A stretch of 64,000 nucleotides of DNA, from positions 118,175-182,174 of the forward strand of contig NZ_CALSAN010000005.1 of the NCBI RefSeq assembly GCF_943372915.1, in the 5' to 3' direction. Positions 51,971 through 59,672 of this stretch are shown here, in pieces; the first letter of the stretch is position 1; each line of letters starts with the position of its first letter. This DNA comes from Ferrovibrio terrae_A (lineage in GTDB: Bacteria; Pseudomonadota; Alphaproteobacteria; Ferrovibrionales; Ferrovibrionaceae). A model generated the notes under the pieces. The model saw nothing but the letters and a program-made list of their open reading frames with translations. It searched no databases and was not told where the DNA came from. Position numbers and translations under genes: made by a program.

Positions 51971-51997
51971 GTCACAGCATGCCTCGGCATTGTTGCT

Positions 51998-52020
51998 GGC
52001 CGCAGCGCGGCTGCGCGGCC
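51998..52020. other. GC-rich hairpin in the sigma-gene leader
   Basis: GCCGCAGC-GCG-GCTGCG(C)GGC forms a strong stem with one bulge, about 70 bases before the sigma-gene start. No T-run follows. Confidence 0.4.
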
Positions 52021-52090
52021 ATCCTCTCACTCACAGACGAAGACTACTCATCCAGTCATTTCCGTCGAACTTATAAAGAGGATGTTCCCC

Positions 52091-52636
52091 ATGACCGACG
52101 CAATTCACGGCCTGCTGCTGGAGTCGCTTCCCTCCCTCAAAGCCTTTTCGATCATGCTGACGCGGGATCGGAACTGGGCCGAAGACCTGACCCAGGAAAC
52201 CGTGCTGCGTGTACTTTCCAAGTCCGAGCAGTTCCAGCCGGGCACCAACTTCAAGGCCTGGGCCTTCACCATCATGCGCCACCAGCATATCGACCAGGCC
52301 CGCCGTCGCCGTCGCGAGGCAACCACCTTTGGCGATGCGAGCGCGATCGAGAACCTGATGGCGGTGAAGGCGCCGCAGGAAGACAAGATGGTGCTGGGCG
52401 AGTTGCTGCAAGCCATCGGTACGCTCAACAAGGCCCAGCGCGAAACCCTGACACTGGTGGTCGGTAACGGACTGTCCTACGAGGAAGCCGCCAAGGTCTG
52501 CGGCTGCCCGGTGGGCACCATCCGCAGCCGTCTGGCGCGCGCCCGCCAGGAACTGGAAGCCAAGATGCTGGGCGAAACCTCGGTTCCGCGCAGCCAGGTC
52601 AGCCGCGAAACCCGCCTGGCCGAACTGCACCACTGA
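52091..52636 (+). CDS. ECF RNA polymerase sigma factor, EcfG (ECF15)-like
   Basis: A 181-residue ECF sigma factor. Region 2 (LKAFSIMLTRDRNWAEDLTQ, then GTNFKAWAFTIMRHQHIDQA) and region 4 (ETLTLVVGNGLSYEEAAKVC, then GTIRSRLARARQEL) are complete. NFKAWAFTI and SYEEAAKVCGCPVGTIRSR resemble EcfG, the general stress sigma of alphaproteobacteria. About 20 residues follow region 4. The ATG at 52091 lies 9 bases after AAGAGG; an ATG at 52082 abuts that site. EcfG-like promoters at 51.3-51.5 kb support the assignment. phyR is not in the window. Confidence 0.85.
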   Translation: MTDAIHGLLLESLPSLKAFSIMLTRDRNWAEDLTQETVLRVLSKSEQFQPGTNFKAWAFTIMRHQHIDQARRRRREATTFGDASAIENLMAVKAPQEDKMVLGELLQAIGTLNKAQRETLTLVVGNGLSYEEAAKVCGCPVGTIRSRLARARQELEAKMLGETSVPRSQVSRETRLAELHH

Positions 52637-52690
52637 GTTCCTCCAGCCGAGTTCCCACTGACGTCACTAGCAAACTGTCACTGGAAAAAA

Positions 52691-52725
52691 GAATGGCGGC
52701 CGGAGCGATCCGACCGCCATTTTTC
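52691..52725. terminator. Bidirectional rho-independent terminator
   Basis: ATGGCGG-c-CGGA / TCCG-a-CCGCCAT stem with a GCGA loop, TTTTT on the right and an A-run on the left. It lies between the sigma gene and the convergent DUF2817 gene. Confidence 0.9.
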
Positions 52726-52740
52726 GTGCATGCAGTCTGC

Positions 52741-53826
52741 TTATTCGAGGCCGCGGAACGCGCGCAAGGCAAAATCGGCGGCGCGGCCGAAGATCGCCGC
52801 TTTCCAGGCCGGCGTGTCAGTGTAGAAGGCATCGCGGATTTTCCGCTTCAGCTCCTTGGCGAGCGGCGCGTTGGCGTCGCCACGGGCATACAGCCAGTGA
52901 TCGCCGCGCAGGGCTTCGGTCACCTGCTGCCAGGTCTGGGTGCCGTATTCCAAGGCAATCGACGTCACCTCCATCGACTTGGGCAGATCGAGGAAAGCCT
53001 CCGGCACCGTGCCGGTAACCCGTGCCGAGGTGGAGCTGCCGTCATTCGGATTGGTGACTTCCGGGCCGAACATGGCCTTGGCACGGGCATAGAAACCCTG
53101 ATCTTCCGGGCCGACATAAATCGGCTCGCCATAACCCATGGGCCCAAGGCCGGTGTGGAAATCGATGCTGACCAATTTGCGGGTGCTGGCCGGCACCAGT
53201 TCCTTGAGGATGCGGCGGAAGGTGGTGTTCGACCAGGTCGGCTTCTGCCCGCCGAAGAACAGGCCATCGGGATGCGAATATTGTCCGCCTGACATCGCCG
53301 CCTGGAAGGCGAAGGCGCCGTGCTTCTGCTGATACTCCAGGATCGCCTGGTCGGCCGCAGCGCGGCCCTGCCCTTCCCAGTGAGACGGCAGCAGCAGGTC
53401 ATGCACTTCTGCATAGGCCGTGTTCTTTGGCAGTGGCTTGGAGAAATCCTGGAAATTACGGTTGAGATCGACGTTGTCTTCGGTCACGCGCCTCACATGC
53501 GCAAAACCGTAGGGGTTGATCGCATGGATCATTACCGCCTTGCTTTTGGGCGGCATGGCGGCAAACAGCTTGTCCTTGAAATGGCCGATCTGTGCGCCGG
53601 AGCCGCAGAAACCCTCGGCGCCATGGGTGCCTGAGATCGTCAGGTAGACGCGCTCGGCATCATCAGGGCCCAGACAGGCCACATCGGTGGTCAGGACCTC
53701 GCCGTTCGGCCCCTTGGCATTGGGATTTTCATAGGTGGTGAGCTTCGCGCCTGCTTCAGTGGCAACGCTGCGAAACTTGTCCCGCGCCTCGGCATAGGTG
53801 GCGGAAAAATACGATTCAACAGTCAT
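52741..53826 (-). CDS. DUF2817 / M14-like metallocarboxypeptidase family protein
   Basis: A 361-residue soluble protein of the M14-related DUF2817 family. Zinc-ligand regions are visible: SGTHGAEGFCGS (His and Glu), the substrate-binding NVDLNRNFQDF, and SIDFHTGLGPMGYGE (third His). The late SIALEYGTQ segment holds the catalytic-type Glu. Relatives are annotated as deacylase- or carboxypeptidase-like, with few characterised. It has no signal peptide, so it acts in the cytosol. It is 48 bases downstream of the ACAD10/11-like dehydrogenase gene on the same strand. Confidence 0.85.
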   Translation of the reverse strand: MTVESYFSATYAEARDKFRSVATEAGAKLTTYENPNAKGPNGEVLTTDVACLGPDDAERVYLTISGTHGAEGFCGSGAQIGHFKDKLFAAMPPKSKAVMIHAINPYGFAHVRRVTEDNVDLNRNFQDFSKPLPKNTAYAEVHDLLLPSHWEGQGRAAADQAILEYQQKHGAFAFQAAMSGGQYSHPDGLFFGGQKPTWSNTTFRRILKELVPASTRKLVSIDFHTGLGPMGYGEPIYVGPEDQGFYARAKAMFGPEVTNPNDGSSTSARVTGTVPEAFLDLPKSMEVTSIALEYGTQTWQQVTEALRGDHWLYARGDANAPLAKELKRKIRDAFYTDTPAWKAAIFGRAADFALRAFRGLE

Positions 53827-53874
53827 GGGGAGGCTTCTCTTTTCTTGTCGGTTTACAAACTCAAGCTCATTGGC

Positions 53875-55080
53875 TCAGTTCCAGCGGTCCAGCTCCAGCC
53901 GGCCGATCTGGTTGCGATGCACTTCATCCGGACCATCGGCAAAGCGCAGCGTGCGCGCCTGAGCATAGGCCGCGGCCAGACCGAAATCCTCCGACACGCC
54001 GGCCGCGCCATGCACCTGCATGGCCCAGTCGATCACCTGGCAGGCCATAACCGGCGCCGCCACCTTGATCATGGCGATTTCCTTGCGGGCCGCCTTGTTG
54101 CCTACGGTGTCCATCTTCCAGGCCGCATGCAGGGTCAGGAAGCGGGCCTGGTCGATCATGATGCGGGCATCGGCGATGCGCTCCAGCGTTACCGTCTGCT
54201 CCGCCACCGGCTTGCCGAAGGCGACGCGGCTCTTGGCGCGCTTGCACATTTTCTCCAGCGCGCGCTCGGCCTGGCCGATCAGCCGCATGCAGTGATGGAT
54301 ACGGCCCGGACCGAGCCGCCCTTGGGCAATCTCGAAACCGCGGCCCTCGCCCAGCAGCATGTTGGACGCCGGCACCCGCACATTGTTGAAGGTCACTTCG
54401 CCATGGCCATGCGGCGCATCGTCATAACCAAACACCGGCAGCATGCGCTCCACCTTAACACCCGCTGCATCGCGCGGCACCAGGATCATCGACTGCTGCT
54501 GGTACTTGTTCGGATTCTTGGCATCCGACTTGCCCATGAAGATCAGGATCTTGCAGCGCGGATCGCCGATGCCGGAGGTCCACCACTTGCGACCGTTGAT
54601 GATGTAGGAGTCGCCATCCTTGCGGATTTCGGACTCGATGTTGGTGGCATCCGACGAGGCCACGGCCGGTTCGGTCATGGCAAAGGCCGAACGGATCTGG
54701 CCGGCCAGCAGCGGCTCCAGCCACTGCTTCTTGTGCTCATCCGTGCCATAGCGCTCCAGCACTTCCATATTGCCGGTATCCGGCGCCGAGCAGTTGAACA
54801 CTTCCGGCGCCCAGTGCACACGGCCCATGATCTCGCAGAGCGTGGCGTATTCGTGATTCTTCAGGCCGGCACCGCGATGGCTTTCCGGCAGGAACAGGTT
54901 CCACAGTCCCTGCACCTTGGCCTTTTCCTTCAGCTCTTCCACGACGGCAGTGGGCTGCCAGCGGTCGCCCTTGGCGACTTCGGCATGAAAGCGATGCTCG
55001 TTCGGATAGACATGATCATCCATGAAGCGGCCGAGTTTGTCCTGCAGCTCTTTCACGCGATCCGAGAATGTGAAGTCCAT
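53875..55080 (-). CDS. Acyl-CoA dehydrogenase, ACAD10/ACAD11-like
   Basis: A 401-residue FAD-dependent dehydrogenase. It belongs to the ACAD10/11 subgroup: FCNSAPDTGNMEVL-like (here VFNCSAPDTGNMEVLERYGT), TEPAVASSDATNIESEI, GRKWWTSGIGDPRCKI, GAGRIHHCMR-like GPGRIHHCMRLIG, and VHGAAGVSEDF followed by RFADGPDEVHRNQIGRLEL. In mammals this dehydrogenase and an APH-like kinase are one protein; here the kinases are separate genes at 48.7-50.8 kb. ATG 55080 has AAGGG about 9 bases upstream, preferred over ATG 55089. Confidence 0.92.
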   Translation of the reverse strand: MDFTFSDRVKELQDKLGRFMDDHVYPNEHRFHAEVAKGDRWQPTAVVEELKEKAKVQGLWNLFLPESHRGAGLKNHEYATLCEIMGRVHWAPEVFNCSAPDTGNMEVLERYGTDEHKKQWLEPLLAGQIRSAFAMTEPAVASSDATNIESEIRKDGDSYIINGRKWWTSGIGDPRCKILIFMGKSDAKNPNKYQQQSMILVPRDAAGVKVERMLPVFGYDDAPHGHGEVTFNNVRVPASNMLLGEGRGFEIAQGRLGPGRIHHCMRLIGQAERALEKMCKRAKSRVAFGKPVAEQTVTLERIADARIMIDQARFLTLHAAWKMDTVGNKAARKEIAMIKVAAPVMACQVIDWAMQVHGAAGVSEDFGLAAAYAQARTLRFADGPDEVHRNQIGRLELDRWN

Positions 55081-55190
55081 TGTTTCCATCCCTTATTTTC
55101 AAGTTAACCGATAGCGGATACGGCACGGAGTTTAGGCCCGGGCGACGGCTTCGGCTAGGGACTGGACCAATACCGGGAATTGGACCGGGA

Positions 55191-55646
55191 TTACCGTTTG
55201 GCGGCGAAAAACCCGCGCAGCAGTTCGGCGGCGGCAGCTTCACCGATGCCGCCATACACCTCAGGCCGGTGATGGCAGGTGGGCTGCGCGAAGAACCGGC
55301 CGCCATGGGCAACACCACCGCCCTTGGGGTCTTCGGCGCCGTAATACAGCCGGCGCAGCCGGGCGAAACTGATCGCCCCTGCACACATGGCACAGGGCTC
55401 CAGGGTGACGTAGAGGTCACAACCGCTTAACCGCTCGGCCCCCAGGGCGGCGGCGGCCTGCCGGATTGCCAGGATTTCGGCATGGGCGGTGGGATCGTTG
55501 CGCTGGCGCGTTTCATTGCCGGCACGGGCCACGATGCTGCCGGCGCCATCGACGATCACGGCGCCCACCGGCACTTCACCACGCCCGCCCGCCTGCCGGG
55601 CCTCGTCCAGTGCGATATCCATAGGTGTTTTCGGGATGGTAACCAT
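55191..55646 (-). CDS. tadA: tRNA adenosine(34) deaminase
   Basis: A 151-residue zinc deaminase converting A34 to inosine in tRNA-Arg. The zinc site is TAHAEILAIRQ (His, catalytic Glu) and TLEPCAMCAGAI (two Cys), and the tail YGGIGEAAAAELLRGFFAAKR is typical. ATG 55646 was chosen; the second Met at 55622 is an alternative that would trim eight residues. An in-frame extension far upstream, opposite the amidotransferase gene, was rejected. It neighbours rluB- and rsmD-like genes, all RNA-modification functions. Confidence 0.93.
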   Translation of the reverse strand: MVTIPKTPMDIALDEARQAGGRGEVPVGAVIVDGAGSIVARAGNETRQRNDPTAHAEILAIRQAAAALGAERLSGCDLYVTLEPCAMCAGAISFARLRRLYYGAEDPKGGGVAHGGRFFAQPTCHHRPEVYGGIGEAAAAELLRGFFAAKR

Positions 55647-55706
55647 TCCGCGGCAGGGTGCGGGAAGCCCCTCCCCCTCGTCAAGCCGGCTGCCCCGGCC
55701 TATAAG

Positions 55707-56444
55707 ATGGCCATGAACCAGCAGTCTCCCGCCCGCCCGCCCCTGATCGGCATCACCCTCGATTCCGAGGAGCCCGGCGGCTATTCGAAATTCCCCTGGT
55801 ATGCGCTGCGGCAGAATTACTGCTCGGCGGTGACCGCCACCGGCGGCCTGCCCGTGGTGCTGCCGCATGAGCCCGATGCGGTGCCGGCCTATCTCGACCT
55901 GCTGGATGGCCTGATCGTTACCGGTGGCAATTTCGATGTCGACCCGGCGCTGTTCGGCGCCACCGAAACCCATGACACCGTGAAGGTGAAGGCGGCCCGC
56001 ACCCAGTTCGAATGGGCGATCACGCGTGGTATGCTGGACCGCAACAAGCCGGTGCTGGGCATCTGCGGCGGGCAGCAGCTGCTGAACGTGGTACTGGGCG
56101 GCACCCTGATCCAGCATATCCCCGACAGCGTGAAAGACCCGCTGCCGCATGAACAGCCCAATCCGCGCGACCAGGCCGGCCATCCGGTGAAGGTGAGCGC
56201 CAATACGCTGCTGCGCCGCATCGTCGGCGCCGACGAACTGCCGGTCAATTCGGCGCATCACCAGGCCGTGGATGCCGTGGCGCCGGGCGCCGTCTGCGAT
56301 GCCATTGCGCCCGATGGCGTAATCGAGGGCATCGAGCATCCGGCCTATAAATTCTGCATCGGCGTGCAGTGGCATCCGGAATTCTTCATCAGCGAAGGCG
56401 ACCGCAGGCTGTTCACCGCCTTCATCGCCGCGTGCAAGCCATGA
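55707..56444 (+). CDS. Class I glutamine amidotransferase-like hydrolase (gamma-glutamyl-GABA hydrolase/PuuD family, peptidase C26)
   Basis: A 245-residue cytosolic hydrolase. The nucleophile Cys is in VLGICGGQQLLN, and the His-Glu pair is in GVQWHPEFF; RPPLIGITLDSE starts the fold and GLIVTGGNFDVDP is the family loop. PuuD cleaves gamma-glutamyl-GABA in putrescine breakdown; no other puu genes are nearby, so the substrate is uncertain. The ATG at 55707 (or 55713) is 60 bases from the divergent tadA. The stop overlaps the pseudouridine synthase start as ATGA. Confidence 0.9.
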   Translation: MAMNQQSPARPPLIGITLDSEEPGGYSKFPWYALRQNYCSAVTATGGLPVVLPHEPDAVPAYLDLLDGLIVTGGNFDVDPALFGATETHDTVKVKAARTQFEWAITRGMLDRNKPVLGICGGQQLLNVVLGGTLIQHIPDSVKDPLPHEQPNPRDQAGHPVKVSANTLLRRIVGADELPVNSAHHQAVDAVAPGAVCDAIAPDGVIEGIEHPAYKFCIGVQWHPEFFISEGDRRLFTAFIAACKP

Positions 56445-57202
56445 GTGACGCGGAAACTGAAAAGGGCGAGCGCATCGCCAAGCGGCTGGCGCGCGCCGGC
56501 CTGTGTTCACGCCGCGATGCCGAACGCTGGATTGCCGAGGGCCGCGTCGTGGTCAACGGCCACAAACTGGATACCCCCGCTTTCCTGGTCAATGCGGGCG
56601 ACGATATCCGGGTCGACGGCAAGCCGATTGCCGGCGCGGCCAAGACGCGGCTGTGGCTCTATCACAAGCCGCGCGGCCTGATGACCACGCACAAGGACCC
56701 ACAGGGCCGCCCCACCGTGTTCGACAACCTGCCGGCCGAACTGCCGCGGGTGATCTCGGTCGGCCGGCTCGATTTCAACTCCGAAGGCCTGCTGCTGCTG
56801 ACCAACGACGGCGAACTGGCACGCCGGCTGGAGCTGCCGAGCACCGGCTGGCTGCGGCGTTACCGCGTGCGCGTCAACGGCCTGCCGCACAAGCAGCATC
56901 TGGCCGAGCTGGCCAAGGGCATCACCATCGAAGATGTGGCCTACGGCCCGATCACCGCCAGCGTGGAACGCAGCCAGGGCGACAATAGCTGGCTGGTCGT
57001 CGGCCTGCGCGAGGGCAAGAACCGCGAGGTGCGCCGCGTGATGGAGCATCTCGGGCACCAGGTGAGCCGCCTGATCCGCGTCGCCTATGGCCCGTTCCAG
57101 CTGGGAACCATCGAGCCCGGCAAGGTGAAGGAAGTGCCTGGCAAGGTGCTGCAGGAACAGCTGGGCAGCGCCAAGCCGAAGGCCGCGCCGAAGCAGTCAT
57201 GA
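56441..57202 (+). CDS. rRNA pseudouridine synthase, RluB/RsuA family
   Basis: A 253-residue enzyme. The N-terminal S4 RNA-binding domain (ERIAKRLARAGLCSRRDAER) is followed by the catalytic domain with the active-site Asp in VGRLDFNSEGLLLLTNDGEL, and EGKNREVRRVMEHLGH near the C-terminus. Features fit RluB (23S U2605) best, but RsuA and RluF use similar motifs. The C-terminal tail is Lys-rich. It overlaps the upstream gene by 4 bases and precedes rsmD by 10, consistent with one operon. Confidence 0.92.
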   Translation: MSDAETEKGERIAKRLARAGLCSRRDAERWIAEGRVVVNGHKLDTPAFLVNAGDDIRVDGKPIAGAAKTRLWLYHKPRGLMTTHKDPQGRPTVFDNLPAELPRVISVGRLDFNSEGLLLLTNDGELARRLELPSTGWLRRYRVRVNGLPHKQHLAELAKGITIEDVAYGPITASVERSQGDNSWLVVGLREGKNREVRRVMEHLGHQVSRLIRVAYGPFQLGTIEPGKVKEVPGKVLQEQLGSAKPKAAPKQS

Positions 57203-57212
57203 GGATCGCCCC

Positions 57213-57782
57213 TTGCGCATTGTAGGCGGCACGCATCGCGGCCGGCCGATCATCGCGCCGCCGGACAAGACCACGCGCCCGACCATCGACCGGGTGCGGG
57301 AGTCGCTGTTCAACATGCTGCTGCATTCGCCCAGCCTGATGACCGATGCCGGCAAGACGCGGCTGGAAGGCGGCGTGGTGCTCGATCCCTTCGGCGGTTC
57401 TGGCGCACTGAGTTTCGAGGCGCTGTCGCGCGGCGCCCATCATGCCTACCTGTTCGAGATCGATCCGACGGCGCGGCGCACCATCCTGCGCAATGCCAGC
57501 GAGCTGGACATGGCCGGCCGCATCACGCTGCGCGGCGCCGATGCGCTGAACCCCGGCCCTGCCATCGCCCCTGCCGACCTGGTGCTGATGGACCCGCCAT
57601 ACCGCTCGGGCATCGGCACCCAGGTGCTGACCGCCCTGACCCAGGCCGGCTGGCTGAAGCCCGATGCGCTGGTGATGGTGGAGACCGACGCCAAGGGATC
57701 ATTCGCGATCCCGCCGGGTTTCGCGCTGCTGGAGGAGCGCCAGCAGGGGCCGGCCAGGCTGACCTTCCTGCTGCGGAACTGA
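57213..57782 (+). CDS. rsmD: 16S rRNA (guanine(966)-N(2))-methyltransferase
   Basis: A 189-residue SAM-dependent methyltransferase. MRIVGGTHRGRPIIAP and TRPTIDRVRESLFNML are the family's N-terminus, VLDPFGGSGALSFEALSRGA the SAM loop, and LMDPPYRSG the catalytic DPPY. The start codon is TTG at 57213, supported by GAGGA at 57201-57205. It is convergent with the AraC gene across a 214-base gap that holds a phased repeat. Confidence 0.95.
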   Translation: MRIVGGTHRGRPIIAPPDKTTRPTIDRVRESLFNMLLHSPSLMTDAGKTRLEGGVVLDPFGGSGALSFEALSRGAHHAYLFEIDPTARRTILRNASELDMAGRITLRGADALNPGPAIAPADLVLMDPPYRSGIGTQVLTALTQAGWLKPDALVMVETDAKGSFAIPPGFALLEERQQGPARLTFLLRN

Positions 57783-57837
57783 CCGGCCGCGGGGCTGGCC
57801 GGCACACGCAATGCGCGTGATGAAAACTCATATCCTG

Positions 57838-57909
57838 GCTTATTCGACTCTTATTTCTGCTTATTCGACGCTTAAAACGGCTTATCCGTGCTTACTTCCG
57901 CTTATTCCG
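57838..57909. repeat. 21-bp tandem repeat with CTTA once per helical turn
   Basis: CTTA occurs at 57839, 57850, 57860, 57871, 57881, 57891 and 57901, intervals of 11, 10, 11, 10, 10 and 10 bases. The larger unit is about 21 bases (GCTTATTCG- start), three full copies plus a partial one, with divergence between copies. The tract is AT-richer than its surroundings and lies between the 3' ends of rsmD and the AraC gene. A 35-codon frame (57820-57927) passes through it, without a ribosome site. Confidence 0.75.
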
Positions 57910-57996
57910 ATGAAATACCGCCTGTGAAACACACGGCGCGATGGCGCGTCCTGCAGGCCATATAGTCAGCGATTTTCAACCGGCAAGAGCGCCGCA

Positions 57997-59058
57997 TCAC
58001 TCCATCCCGCCGCGCGCAAGCGTCTTGCCCCAGTGCCACATCAGTTCGATATCCTCCGCCGGCGAATGCCCGGCCGTCACCAGTTCGATCCGCGTGGACA
58101 TTCCCGCGCGTTGCAGCCCGGCATCGCGGGCCTCACGCGGCGTGATACCGAAATGGGCCCGGAACAGCGTGCTGAAATGGCTGGGCGAGACGAAGCCGAA
58201 ATCGAGCGCGATGTCGTAGATGCGCCGCTGGCCCTGGCTGACGATGGCCTTGAAACAGGCGATCAAACGACGACGCTGTATATGCTCGCGCACGCCACCC
58301 AGCGGCGAAAACAGCCGGTACAGCGTGGCACGCGAGCAACGGAACTGCCGGCACAAACCATCCACACCCAGCGTCGGATCGCGCAGGTTATCATCGATAT
58401 AGCGGCACAGGGTGCGCAGGGTGGCGGATCGTGCCGCGGTCGATTCAACATCGCCATGGGTGGACAGGGAATCGAGCAGGCCGATCGTGGCCTGCATGAT
58501 CATCGGGATTTCGACTGCCTGGGCCACGCGCAGGTGACGACGTAGCGACAGCATGTGATCGCTGAAGATCAGCGCCGATGCCGACTCATCAGGAAACAGC
58601 GCGCCAGAGGCATCGACCAGATGCGCCAGGTCCTCCATCAGCAGGTCGCGGGGCAGGATCAGCGTCTGCACCTCGGCTTCGGTGGATTTTGCGTCCGTAT
58701 CGAAGGCCAGGTTCACTGCATAGATGTTGCCCGGCTTTTCCAGAAACGTCTTGTTGCCGTTGATGCCGCAGTTTGTGCCGCGCACATAGAGCTGCAGCAT
58801 CAGGTGATCGGCATCGTCGTTACGCGCCATCCAGCCCGGATCGCGGCGAAAATGCTGGGCGGAAAACGTGGTATCGGCGAACAGCGCCCGGCCGAGATGA
58901 TATTGATGGATCGCCGGCGTGCCCGCTTCACCGATCGGCTGGGCATCGAAATAGGGCGTGATGGATTCACGCCATAACGGGGCCAGCACTTCATCCGGTA
59001 CCATGCCGGGCACCAGGGATGCCCTTGGAATCGATGCCTGGGGGGTCTGGGGGGCCAT
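57997..59058 (-). CDS. AraC-family transcriptional regulator
   Basis: A 353-residue regulator. The N-terminal half is a cupin-like ligand-sensing domain (HQYHLGRALFADTTF, MLQLYVRGTNCGINGNKTF) as in FeaR-like activators. The C-terminal half has two helix-turn-helices: TLGVDGLCRQFRCSRATLYR and IYDIALDFGFVSPSHFSTLF, then FRAHFGITPREAR, the AraC signature. A C-terminal tail of about 40 residues extends beyond the usual end. ATG 59058 was chosen over an in-frame start at 59166. Its target is unknown. Confidence 0.9.
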   Translation of the reverse strand: MAPQTPQASIPRASLVPGMVPDEVLAPLWRESITPYFDAQPIGEAGTPAIHQYHLGRALFADTTFSAQHFRRDPGWMARNDDADHLMLQLYVRGTNCGINGNKTFLEKPGNIYAVNLAFDTDAKSTEAEVQTLILPRDLLMEDLAHLVDASGALFPDESASALIFSDHMLSLRRHLRVAQAVEIPMIMQATIGLLDSLSTHGDVESTAARSATLRTLCRYIDDNLRDPTLGVDGLCRQFRCSRATLYRLFSPLGGVREHIQRRRLIACFKAIVSQGQRRIYDIALDFGFVSPSHFSTLFRAHFGITPREARDAGLQRAGMSTRIELVTAGHSPAEDIELMWHWGKTLARGGME

Positions 59059-59348
59059 TCTGTGCCGTCTTTCACCCTGAGTCGCCGCCTGCCCGCGGCA
59101 AGCCATAGTTCCACGCCGGACCGGAGCATTGCAACGCCGAAGCGACTGCAAGGCCCGGCCATCCACAGGGTTCTACCCCCTGGGACTGAAGCCCTGGTGG
59201 GGATATTGAAACACCGGAGCAACACTTCCGAGGCAGCGGGACAATATCGCGTCGCCGGTCAGGGCTAAGCTGACGCTGTCTCAGAAAGAGTCTGCCTCGA
59301 TGGGCCTCAGAATGGGGTTGGCACGGGGCTATGAAGAGGGAACCAACC

Positions 59349-59600
59349 ATGGGCGACAGCAAAAAGACTGACCAATCAAACACATCCGTCCCTACAACCA
59401 CATCCGTCGTCGTGCTGGCCGAGCATCGCAAGCATGACGATAGCGCGCATGCCCGCTTTAAAACCCTGATCGATTTCGACCTGGCCGCCGAGACCGCGTC
59501 GCTGGACGCCGGCCGCGTCTCGCAGGTTCTGGCCGCAGACTCCCTGCCGCTGGCCAACCTGCAGCCGGGGGCGCTGCCAAAACTGCTGCAGCGACCTTAA
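59349..59600 (+). CDS. Small hypothetical protein
   Basis: An 83-residue protein with no family I recognise. The N-terminus is Ser/Thr/Lys-rich (MGDSKKTDQSNTSVPTTTSV), the middle has AEHRKHDDSAHARFKTLIDF, and the end is Leu/Ala/Pro-rich. ATG 59349 has GAGGG 8 bases upstream, better than an in-frame ATG at 59331. The upstream 290 bases show no recognisable promoter. A hairpin follows the stop, which supports a genuine transcription unit. Confidence 0.5.
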   Translation: MGDSKKTDQSNTSVPTTTSVVVLAEHRKHDDSAHARFKTLIDFDLAAETASLDAGRVSQVLAADSLPLANLQPGALPKLLQRP

Positions 59601-59611
59601 CCGGTTGCCGG

Positions 59612-59645
59612 GAGATCCGCCCTCCGAGGGGGTGGGGCGGATCTC
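59612..59645. terminator. Hairpin between convergent genes
   Basis: GAGATCCGCCC / GGGCGGATCTC, perfect 11-base arms around a 12-base loop, with no T-run on either side. It lies after the small ORF and before the end of the PNPOx-fold gene; a weak or factor-dependent terminator is likely. Confidence 0.55.
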
Positions 59646-59672
59646 ACTCATCCGACCGGATAGCGCGGCCCG

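Noticed and set aside
57820..57927. Possible 35-residue peptide with AYSTL-type repeats
   Set aside because: No ribosome site before the ATG; the periodicity is better explained by the DNA repeat. Kept as a note in the repeat finding only.
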